From assembly GCF_011397635.1 (NCBI RefSeq), contig NC_064760.1:23881356-23945355 (forward strand): DNA of 64,000 nt, in the 5' to 3' direction. The position numbers and the translations under genes were made by a program. This stretch comes from Epinephelus fuscoguttatus. Lineage: Eukaryota; Chordata; Actinopteri; Perciformes; Serranidae. The notes beneath the pieces are model-generated. The model saw nothing but the letters and a program-made list of their open reading frames with translations, did no database searches and was not told the DNA's origin. Shown here piece by piece: positions 36,967-46,813 of this stretch. Each line of letters opens with the position of its first letter. Positions within the stretch are counted from its first letter, which is position 1.

Positions 36967-38361
36967 AGTCTTTTTTATAGTAAGTAGGAAAAGGGCTAAC
37001 TCAAAAGTATTGTGAACTTCAAAATGCTATACATTCTACACAGATATCGTACAATGACAATTAAGCTAACAATTTGTAATTGTGAGTTAACTTGCTTTCA
37101 AGATTTTAAAAAAGAAATCACCATTATTAGCACAGATATTTAATGCACCTCTTCTTCTTTGATACAACACACTTTCAAAGTCACTGACAAAAGTTGTGTC
37201 CAAAGAAATATAAAAGAGAAAACTGTCACTGACAGCTTTGGTAATTGTCATAAACTAATGTTAACAGAGCAAATTTCACAGATGTTAAACTCACAAAAGA
37301 ACATGAGCAAGATCAATAATGGTTGGTGCATCTATCAAACAGCGTGTTCAATGCTTATAAAGATGTAGGATCATTGTGAGCTTGAAAACATAGCTAACAA
37401 TTAATACCATGTACCTGTGGAGAGTTTTTGGTGTTACTAGGTTCATCATGTTCTGTGTCCTTTTGTACTGGCTTGATTTTCTTGTGCACTAGATGTGGCC
37501 TGACTGATACCAAAGCTGTGAACCTCACTGTTTGAAAATCATTGTGCTGGAGATTGTGTCAAAAGAAGAATGCCACGTGACTGACAACGTCAGAAGCTTC
37601 AAACTTCACTAAGGCCTCAGAAAGCAATTCTTCAGTTTGACAGTTTCTTAGCTGAACTATGTGATAGGTACATTAGTGGCATACGAAGAGGGGAGAATAA
37701 TTGAGAAATATGGCGATGTCAGCTTCAAAGATATAATCATGACATTGAGAACATTTTTACCTGGTACCAAGTAATAATGTAAAAAGAAAGAAGTAATAGA
37801 CTCATTTAATGAACAGCATTCTTCAATAAAATCACATGGCGAATCACATGTTACATAAATAAAGCCCAGGAAGTTTAAACGCATGAGTCCAAAACGGATA
37901 ATGGGCCCAAACTATAAGGTACAATAACACTCTGTATCTAGACTTTTTGGAAAGCGCAAAACTTAATTGGACATAATTATTTTACTATAACAGATTGCAC
38001 ATCATTACACGGCTTTGTTGAATACTCGAGTCTGATTATAGGCCAAAACGGTATTCTACAGTCTGTTATTTCTGAGTAGCAGACCTCTGCTATGAACATA
38101 GAAATAGAACATTTCTAGATAAATAATACTGGGTAAATATCTCATGCTATTTCTATGGCTATGAATAACATACCGCGGCTATGAAAGCAGTTCTGATCAT
38201 GGATGTTAGCGGAAGCAATTAAATAAATAGGAATTAAGGTATTAGCTTATTATATATTTAACAAAACCACGAAGACTTGATTAACTTTTATTGCACACAT
38301 ACGAGACTAAAACCATTAAAAACCGCAAGGTGTTGTAACGTCAGTGCTTTAGTTTTATAAG
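36967..38361. other. AT-rich interval sequence
   Basis: No repeat or gene is recognisable apart from the exon-like stretch at 37415-37558 (see the possible transcript). Confidence 0.45.
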
Positions 38362-38375
38362 CCACCAGATGTCAC
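38362..38375 (+). promoter_or_regulatory. CTCF-like motif
   Basis: CCACCAGATGTCAC fits the CTCF core CCASYAGRKGGCRS with one mismatch (GTC for GGC). The mismatch is in a core G, so binding is uncertain. Confidence 0.35.
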
Positions 38376-38458
38376 TATGACTGTTGACTTTGAAACCGTG
38401 ACTTTTCTAATAATTTTCGGCACAGACAGAAAGAAAGCTCCAAAGCTTCATCCGCCAT
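38375..38458 (-). other. Short open frame, 27 codons
   Basis: On the minus strand a start in good context (ATAATGG) gives MADEALELSFCLCRKLLEKS and seven more residues, then TAG. It sits inside the promoter-like region. Its length gives no statistical support and I do not recognise it. It could be a short upstream frame or chance. Confidence 0.15.
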
Positions 38459-39215
38459 TATGATGTAGACAAGTGTTCCACCTCTGGGAGCGCTAACATA
38501 GCGTCACTTAGCATACATATGACGACGAAATTTGAATATGCTAATGCTAGCTAGCCATTTACCGGGTGACGTAGAGGTAGCCACGTAACAGGTGACTGGT
38601 TGAGTCCGGTAACTTAGTTAACCACTTAACATTTGTAAAACCAGGCTAAACAAATAAGCTAACATACGTTGAAACATGCCTAGTTCTAAAGCTAGCGGTT
38701 AGCCGCCACCATGTTTTTAGCCTGTAACTTATGTCGGTGAAGAGGTAACTACACTTACCGAATAGTAACGTTAGAAAACTTAAATTCGTTGCTGCTGAAG
38801 TCCGGAAAAGAGACTTGTCTTTCGTTTTGTCTAAATGGTTGGTCTTTCCGTTTTTTCATTAAATAACAGAAGAGGAGGGAATGTAATTTAATGTGACGAG
38901 CACAGCCAAACAGAGCAGCCGTGTTTCACTCATTTAAAGGGACTCCTCTTAATGACGTATTGGCGCTTAACCGTAATTACTTCCGCCAACCGGAAACAGT
39001 TATTTAAATATTCATATAGCTATTAAAATATTCAGTTCACCGAGTACCACGTTTTATAATTTAATGTTTACATTTTCACGTTTATACTGCACGTTTTTAC
39101 GCTTAACACGTACAATAATGTTAGTCTGTATATATTTATTTTTATTTTATGTAAGACTATTGCTCTTTTGTTGTTACGGCAACAGCTTTGGTTCCTCTTT
39201 ACTTCCGGTCAGCCA
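38440..39215. promoter_or_regulatory. Promoter-like region with ETS and CRE motifs
   Basis: Compared with its AT-rich surroundings this stretch is richer in CpG and holds ETS-type sites (TCCGGAAAAG near 38801, ACTTCCGCC near 38979, CCGGAAAC near 38990, ACTTCCGG at 39201) and TGACGT CRE cores (near 38566 and 38953). Such clusters are typical of TATA-less, often bidirectional promoters. On the minus side a 5' exon with a good donor (38759) follows. On the plus side no gene is evident. Confidence 0.4.
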
Positions 39216-41959
39216 CCAAGAAAAACATAAACATAGGTTCTTTCTCAATTACAAGGAAAATCTAAAAGGTAGGCCTATATGATGATAGCTATATGAAGTT
39301 TAACGATTGCCCTCCGTCAGCTGGCCCATGGACAAATCTAAACATATTTTGGTATCCCGGCTTCATCATATTGTCTGAAACCTTGTTAAATGAGGTTTTG
39401 TCCATGAACTCGTGTGGGGTAGCCATTCAGGGTGGATACAGTTGTTTTATTTTCTTAATATAATTCACAGCTCCACAAGTTTGGATTTATATGCCATAGC
39501 TGGCAACTCCTGCACTCTGGCTTAACTGTGAATACTGTAACTCAGAGAATAGTGACTTCATTTAAACTCACTGATGTGTTTGACCAGCTAAAAGTAATGT
39601 GCAACAGCCTCAACATACAGTATTTCAGTTGAACACTGAACCTAGGCCAAACATGGAAAAGCTTCATTGCCTCTGTATAGCTGACAAAGACTGATCTGTC
39701 TGCTCCTCACTTTCTGCAGTGCACGCACAGAATTGAGCTTCTTGCTCAGTCCTCCTGGGTAAAAGCCCATCCATCCGCTGGTCAGCACTGTAAGGAATAA
39801 ATGCACTATTGTTGGAGCTACCAAATCGGGCTCCTGGTTGGACTCACTCAAAATCATCTTCTCAAATCAAGCTAAAATATGGAAGTCACTTTCAGGAAAA
39901 AAAGAAGACTGTTACCTGAGTCTTGAATTATATATTCACTGGTTTAGAAGGAACATTGTGCCTCCATATTCCTTTATTAATCAAACCCCTTAATACAACT
40001 GATTATTGTGTATTTTTATAAAGAGTATACTTTGTTTGCTTTGGTGAGGATGAGAGACAGAGGAACAGTCTGAATTCTGGTTCATCATTATGGATGTGTC
40101 ACAGGGATTTGAGAGTTCATCACTCGCCCTTAACATAATGCAAGACGCTCTTACCTTTTACCTACATAGATTAGTTGAGTGGAGGGCGGTCCTCCAACTG
40201 GTGACCTTGTTCAGCTCTCTGTCCACGTGGCTGAGACCTGGGGGCCTCCCCCTTTGGCTCCATGGCTGGCTTTTACCTGTCTTGCCCTTCCTGTTCCTCT
40301 TTGCCCCACCGTTTTAATTGTAATGTACGCTTACCTCAACCACACACGCATTACAGTGACTCATCCCAACCACAGCCCCACATTTATACACCCCTACATT
40401 TGCACCTCGCCCTTCTTACAATGCCAAACTCCAACCATACCCCCGCCTTACCCTTGATCCTTGTGCCTCCAAGCAGAAGTTTTCTTCTTAGTTCTGACTT
40501 ATTGAGATGCCAAAGCGTAGAGAGATTCTGTTTATCATCCATTAGGCTACTGAGGATACTGAGATTCTCATGACATTGCAAGTTAACTTTAGCTAATGTA
40601 TACATGTACTTAAAGACCTTGTAGTTTAAAAAGAAAAAGCCATCTTGTACTTATCTGTCCTGCTCTCAAACTGTGGCCTTTACTTAAACTATTTCAGTGA
40701 CTGGAAGCTACATCAGGAACTTCACACCACAATTGATTTAAAGTCAAAGATTCAAAGATTTACATGAAGAGCAAGTAAGTGTAGTCAACCTCGCTGAAGC
40801 TGTCTGGCAGCCCAATCTGAAAAGAGGTAGGGATAAAACATGGTGACAGGAGCCACTTTTTACATTTGCTGCTTTTAATGCAAAATAAAAGTGTCATCAA
40901 ATCAAATACAGTTAGTCCTCTTGCCCAACTTGCTATGAGCATAGGGAAAGGGTAAATAGAGCCACCACTAAATACTAACAAAAAAATGACACAAAATCAA
41001 ACAGTTTTGAGATGATTTTAAACTTTATTAATGCCATCGGATGAGCAAGGGCAAAATCTCATTATTAAAGTAAAACCATATGTTTGTGTCCTGTTGTTCA
41101 ACATGTTGCCAAAACATTTTGAGTAAAGATTAAACTGGGATCTTTTTTTTATTAGCTACAGAAGTATGTGTAAATGTGCTTTTGTGTATTTGTACAGTTT
41201 CGGGGTTTTTTTTACCGTGTAACAGGGATCAGTGACTCAGCTTGTCCCAACCTCCCTGGCATGTTTTACCACACCTATCTGTTTTGATTAAGATAACAAT
41301 GTGATGATTTCATCGAGCATGACTTTGTTTTTTCATTCCCTCTGGTTTGCTTACGACCATCTCAATGTGCTAAGCCCAAGATGGACTAACTAATGTTAAC
41401 TATACTTCCTTAAGTGGTCGCATGATTGCTTTTGATAATATTTACGCATGGCACACCTCTCCACTAAACTAAATTGTTCCACATTTTGGTCTAAATTACA
41501 TTAGGAAATTTAAAAAAAAGTTTGTGTATTTCTGATATTAATGTAATTGCCTATATTATTTTGTAAAATGTTGTGAGTTTTTATCAAAACCATGCAAATA
41601 TTAAAAACATTTGCACTCAAAGCTGCACTATGTCGTTGTTTGTTTGTTTTTACTTTTTACATTTTATGAAAGAATAAAGTTTTTCTTTTATAGGCTATAT
41701 TAACGAGAAATAAACCACATGAAAACAACACGTTTAAGGAATCTTTAACAGATACAAAAATAAAACTCGTGAGTTAAAATTCACCATCAGTGAAAAGGAA
41801 ATTTAAAAGCAGAAGTGAGCTGAAATTAATCTGTCCTCCAGTCACAAGAAATAATGATACTCAAGATTATAAATTCACAATTAATGACAGTTTGAAAAAC
41901 ATCAAAATAATTATACAAGGGGGGAAAGCCCAGTGGTCAAATGTGCTGTGATACTTGCA
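39216..41959. other. Alpha-gamma interval, no gene seen
   Basis: AT-rich sequence with scattered short open frames of no recognisable family, such as 40090-40317. No RNA gene or clear repeat is visible. Confidence 0.5.
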
Positions 41960-41973
41960 CCAGGAGATGGCGC
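41960..41973 (+). promoter_or_regulatory. CTCF motif between alpha and gamma arrays
   Basis: CCAGGAGATGGCGC, preceded by GCA, fits the CTCF core CCASYAGRKGGCRS with one mismatch at a tolerant position. It reads on the plus strand, opposite to the protocadherin genes, and lies 7.7 kb past the alpha stop codon. In mammals the HS5-1 enhancer, 3' of the alpha constant exons, carries CTCF sites in this reverse orientation. Confidence 0.5.
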
Positions 41974-43550
41974 CTTTTACTTAGCGCTCCCTCAGATAGA
42001 CCAGGTGCAGTGGGTAGTAATGAATGGAAAAGGCAATGTGCTGCCATCATGTAGTATTTTCACACAGTAAGGTTTTCTAACATGGACCTCAGTGTTTACA
42101 GATTAAAACTCTGACAGTGTAACGCACTAACATGTACGTCAATTCACTGGTTAGATTTAACTATATGACAATGATGGGGCGTCTCAAGCAGTGATCAGAT
42201 TTTAGGTCCTACAGGCGCTGCACCGTGATACATGAAGTCCGACACTCCATTCTGTTACAACACAGAGCACAGCCACTGGCACAGTAGCCTATCAAATGAC
42301 CTCTGCGTTGTGACCGCAGCATTACTGTGTGTCTTAGGCTACTGCTGGCTGATTATTAAGTGGAGACCAGATATTTTTCATGCACATCTATGTTTGGTTC
42401 CCAAACGCAAACGCTTATACAGTACGATCAAGGCGTGTGTGCGTGCTGTATTTTATCTGCAGCTTTTTTATTGCAGGTGTTCTGCCAAACTGTGCCTGCC
42501 CGCTGAGATCTGCATGCACACCGCGAGAGCGCGCACGACGTAAGGCGAGAACTATCAGACAGTGTAGTGATTTCTACATGCCATGCTACCTATGAAATGT
42601 ATACTGTCCAGTCAAAAGAGGCTACAACATCAACTGGTAACAGTGTTAGATCCTCAAGTGCCATAAACCTACTACTCCCCTCATTAAATCTGCTAATACC
42701 AAATTTTACTTAATTGCTGTTTCAGAGAGCAGGGCAAATTTTTTTTCTTTTTTTAAGCCATTAAAACACAACAGTCATACTGATTTAATATCCCTTTTTT
42801 AAACTGAATATGGCAAGAATACTGTGGAACTGTGGGTTTATTATATAACCATATAGCTAACAGTCAATACAATGTCCTCACTGCTGTATTATTAAAATTT
42901 CCTCATGACTCCTGTCTAATTATAGCTATTAACTATCAATTCAACACCAATACTCAACCCACAAACAAAAGAAAATATAATTCCCAAATTGCAAACTAAT
43001 CTTTGCATTCAAAGCAGTGGTAGGAAACGTTGCATGTGTAGCCCTTGCAAATGAGTTTCCCACATTGGCAGCAAGTTTTCACTGTCTGCTTTTTCATCTT
43101 GGAGGCAGATCAGTGACCTCTTGGACAGTCAATCTTGCTGCCACAGTCACTGAAATAGCGGCTCAGGTACCTTTACAGTCTTATGACTGCACACTGCAAC
43201 CCCTGATTTGATTTCTGTTGTTTAGCTGGGAATTGATGCCATCCTTTTTTATTTCAAGGTTATTTTGTAACATTATAGGTGCTTGTGCTTGCAGACACAG
43301 ATCTCACAACAGTGTCAAGGCACCCCGTGACCTCTGTTCCTTATGTGCATCATATATGACCATGCCTATGCTGTTTCACACTTTCACTGTTTCAAGATTC
43401 CCTCATGACCCTCCAAAGACTAATAGGTGCCTATCTCTGTGGGAACCTAGGCAAATTTGGTGGGAATGCAGGCCGTTCTCGTGACAATATCAAGGTCCCC
43501 TTTGAATTTCATCCTTACTGTCCCATAAAAATATATCTAATTAAATATGT
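41974..43550. other. Alpha-gamma interval, no gene seen
   Basis: Contains a short CpG-rich patch near 42481-42545 and a sequence at 42211-42232 resembling the CGCT promoter element. No gene is supported. Confidence 0.45.
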
Positions 43551-43683
43551 CTGTCCTGGAAGAGGGATTCCCCCCTAAGTTGCTCTTTCTGAGGGTCCAA
43601 GGACAGAGGAATGCTGTAAAGCCCTCTGAGACAAATTGTGATTTGTGATATTGGGCCTTATGAATAAAATTGAATTGAATTGG
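43551..43683 (+). mobile_element. 3' end of a fish non-LTR retroelement
   Basis: Starts CTGTCCTGGAAGAGGGATTC and ends with an ACAAATTGTGATTTGTGATA block followed by AATAAAATTGAATTGAATTG. It matches the reverse complement of 11671-11752. The tandem tail marks the 3' end; the 5' part is missing. Confidence 0.65.
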
Positions 43684-45156
43684 ACTGGATGCAAATTCCA
43701 CAGAACAATCATTTATTAAGGCCAACTATCAAAGGCCAAATTTGCATTTGCACACCACTTGTTCATTTATATTTAAGCTACCAGTAGTCCAATTAAGATC
43801 ACTTGCATTAATCATGACAGGCTGAAACAAATTTACTAAATTCTCAACCTACTGCCTGTCCCTGTTTCATTAAGTCCTTTGCACTTTCTCACAGACACAC
43901 TGTGTCTCTCACTGTGTGATGTGCGGTGCAGTTATTGCCACAGGCCAAAATTATTGTGCACATTAATCTCTCCATCTTCATCCTGGCTGCTTCCGAGTCA
44001 CTCCATTTGCCTTCCTCAGCAGGATGATAGTTTATGCTGAGTCACTGCAGCTGGCAACATCACCAGCCAACACACCCACAAAGACAAACACATGCACACT
44101 TCAGCTCCAGTGTGCCCTGATGCTTAATCTGTTTTATCATGTGGTTACCCTTTTAACGTTAATAGAGCATTATAGTTGGATTTCACCATGTGGCCCTCCT
44201 CTCTTAGTTCATCCATGTTACGTAAATGAAAGTACATTCATGCACTGCACAATTTAGAGTAGTCTATGTTTATGTTGTGTTTAACTGGTCTACATTTGTC
44301 TCTGTGGGCTGGACATCGTATAAACAGAGTGAGCACAGAGGCCCACTGCTCTGCTTGTATGGCTTGCATGTTCATGCTGCCATAATATATATCCATATTC
44401 ATTAGCCAGAGATTCACTGCTCTGCAGACCAAACACTGCAGGCTACTTTCCTGCACACTGAGCCGGTTTGCTTGTTTGTTAATTTGTTTGTATAACTCAA
44501 ACGAGCCAAAATTCAGGAAGACCAGAGCACATTTTGTGAATGCTCATGGGAATATGTTACTGTAGGCATTTTAAATGTGTGGGTGTTAGTGGTTTTTGTT
44601 AAAGTGTTGCTCTTCTATGAATCTGCTGTTGTTAATAGTGAAATGTCAGCGAGGAGTCAGAGACGGTGTTTGTGGTATTGCATCAGCAACTGCAGCAGCC
44701 AGAGTCATCTGTCTGTGGCGTATGAAAGGACACACACCCACACACACCTTGACCCCATCCTGTGTTCCCCGCTGTTTCAACCCTCCTCTGTTTGCTAAGT
44801 ATATAAGGCTGTTGCCATAGAGACTATTCCCCAAATAGCTGTAACCATAGCAACATTTTTTTTTCTTTCTCCTGGAGAGAATTAAATAAATGCGATGTAG
44901 CATTTCACAGGCAATTTTTTAAACATGAACTCTTGAACTTCTCTCTGTTGTCTCCCTTCTCTGATACAAGATAAAAACTGGAGGAGGGGAGACTTTATTA
45001 ACTTTATATATTTCAAGAGCAGCATCAGTATAAGGACGCACATATGCACAAATGCTTTAATTACAAATTCCAATATGTTATTTTCATGGTCTAATTAAGT
45101 TTAATCAATATTTGTGAACATGAGCTACTCTCTCTCAAAGCAAGAAACCCTTTTCA
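43684..45156. other. Alpha-gamma interval with enhancer-like motifs
   Basis: No gene is seen. It contains a MARE/AP-1 type TGCTGAGTCAC near 44035 and the paired X-boxes at 44811-44854. Confidence 0.45.
44811..44854. promoter_or_regulatory. Paired RFX X-box motifs
   Basis: GTTGCCATAGAGAC at 44811-44824 and GTAACCATAGCAAC at 44841-44854 both fit the RFX X-box (GTNRCC...RGYAAC type), the second with both half-sites complete. They are separated by 16 bp holding CCCCAAATAG, a weak CArG-like box. The pair lies 4.8 kb past the alpha stop codon. Confidence 0.5.
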
Positions 45157-45753
45157 GATTTGTGATGTCACAAGGTATAAAGTCTGGATCTGCTCCATAG
45201 ACAATGAATGGGAGCCTGATTTTGTGGTCCCATAGAAATGTTTTCTTTTTTTATACCCAAAATGAACATTATTTTATTATAGTATTCTCAGTGCTGAAAC
45301 AGAAAGTGTAATCAAATACTCAGAACAATTCCCTGGGTGCGTTCGGCATCATCTAGAACAGTGGTTCCCACATGATCCAGCCATGGGGTCCAAAGTTGTC
45401 CTTAGTCATTCGTTCAAGGTCCACAGAGTTTAAAATATTCAGCTTCATACTTGTGTTTGGCCATGTCATCGAGACAGTTTGCCGTCTCTGTCAAGTAGCT
45501 GTTTGTTATTCACTTGCTCTACAACAGGAAACAGCATTTTAATATAGAAAATCTGTGCCAGATATTCACTGTACTACAGGTATAGTGTGGTTTTTACACA
45601 CTTGACACATTTGAAAGTCACTTTGGTCCATTCAGAATGGAGCTGGGACCCTCTTTTGGACCATGACCCACCATTTGGGAACCACAGATCTTTCCCAGTT
45701 TATTGTCTTTGGAGCAACTCCAGACTTTATACCCTATGACATCACAAATTTGA
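45157..45753. mobile_element. MITE with long inverted ends
   Basis: TTTGTGATGTCACAAGGTAT followed by AAAGTCTGGATCTGCTCCAT at the left is repeated as reverse complement at the right end (TTTATACCCTATGACATCAC region, 45715-45750). The arms are about 70 bp and match well. There is no coding capacity. A second element is inserted inside it. Confidence 0.65.
45359..45686. mobile_element. hAT-like MITE nested in the outer MITE
   Basis: Begins CAGTGGTTCCCACATGAT and ends TTTGGGAACCACAG, the terminal inverted repeat common to many hAT-type elements. The inner sequences GGGGTCCAAAG and GGACCATGACCCACC are also roughly inverted. It interrupts the inner edge of the right arm of the outer element. Confidence 0.55.
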
Positions 45754-46715
45754 GTTTAAGCACTCTAGGTTTTGGATTTTGGGAAAGAGTGTTCATGTTT
45801 ACTTATATTTTTGTATTATCTTCGCCTATATGGATAACATGTATGATTTTTGAAAATGGGTGTACTTTTCCTTTAATACTCAGCCATGCCAAAGTCTGAA
45901 TTTTGTTTATTCTGGACACATGAAACAACAAAATAGGAAATCAGTTGTTCCTAGAGCTCTAAATGACCCTTTAGGAAAGTATTGAGCTGTCTGAATACAT
46001 GACTGGATATAAGTATTGATTATTCAATGCTGCATTTTATCTAGGCCAGCATGACCGATGTCTCTCTATTGTGGACTTTTTTTTTCTCCTATAGACTCAC
46101 CCACTGGGATACAATAAATCTACTTAGCCACTCTATTAAATTATAGTGCGTCTGGAAGCTTCTTCTCACAAGGGACAGTTCGGACCATCTGTGACCATGG
46201 CTTTCAACAAGGAGAAATGAGGCATCAGTGCTGGGCAGGTCATTCTCCCTGTGTGTGTCCTCTGAGTGCTTTCATTGCAGAGAAAGAAGTGGGATGTGAG
46301 CATGTGTAGTAGAAGAAAGCAGCCAATAGATAGTTTGTCAGTTCTGTCCTCACTGTTATAAAGAGATATATACTCTTTCTTTATCTTTAGGGATTCAGTC
46401 TTTCTCACTCTTCTCGAGTGTTACATTGACCCTTTTTTTTTTTTTTTTAAACTCTCCGGAGGATAAAAGCCTCTGTAAAACAAGAGCATGTCTGATACTG
46501 ATTTCTAATTAAGGCTTTCATTACATAAGGCTATCTTTTAATTAAAAATCGTCTTATTCATTACACAGTATTAAAAAAGAATGAACTGTGTAATCAAAAA
46601 ACTTCATATTTTTAATAAAAACCTAAACAAAGCTAACATAAAAATTCAGTCATATTCTGTATTTCTCCCCCTCTCCTGTAGCTAGTTCATTACATTGCAA
46701 TAAATTCATTCAAAT

Positions 46716-46759
<44 letters not shown>

Positions 46760-46784
46760 AATGCCAAAAGACAACAAATCCACA
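45754..46784. other. Sequence past the alpha 3' end
   Basis: No gene is seen. A T-run occupies 46433-46448 and a CA repeat 46716-46754. Confidence 0.5.
46716..46754. repeat. (CA)n microsatellite
   Basis: About 39 bp of uninterrupted CA on the plus strand. On the minus strand this is a GT run about 55-90 bp beyond the alpha poly(A) signal, where GU-rich downstream elements normally lie. Confidence 0.95.
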
Positions 46785-46813
46785 TTTATTTTTTTAAGAA
46801 AGAAAACTTTATT
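46785..46813 (-). terminator. Poly(A) signal of the alpha transcript
   Basis: Minus-strand AATAAA at 46808-46813 (TTTATT on the plus strand) is followed by a second AATAAA at 46785-46790 and then a GT-rich stretch. It gives a 3' UTR of about 2.9 kb from the stop codon at 49687. Other AATAAA copies could also be used. Confidence 0.55.

Larger units (their letters stand above)
35780..38859 (-). other. Possible small spliced transcript, unidentified
   Basis: Three minus-strand pieces look like exons. First, 38759-38859 starts ATG (MKKRKDQPFRQNERQVSF...), is open for 33 codons and ends in donor CG|GTAAGTG. Second, 37415-37558 is open (QTVRFTALVSVRPHLVHKKI is part of it) and ends CACAG|GTACAT; the same frame continues upstream of one TGA as EELLSEALVKFEASDVVSHV. 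Third, 35787-35855 has acceptor TGCTCAG and donor ACTG|GTAGGT, and in frame with the previous piece reads VSGLLVDNAGHT then stops. A LINE fragment sits in the presumed intron. I do not recognise the protein, and open frames this short can arise by chance. The in-frame TGA argues for a decayed gene or for a non-coding transcript. Confidence 0.2.

Noticed and set aside
38476-38493. CTCF-like CCACCTCTGGGAGCGCTA
   Set aside because: Only about 11 of 16 positions fit the motif, with mismatches in the central AG.
42232-42543. 103-codon plus-strand frame near the CTCF motif
   Set aside because: No recognisable domain, rich in Cys and Arg from a CpG patch, no homologue recognised.
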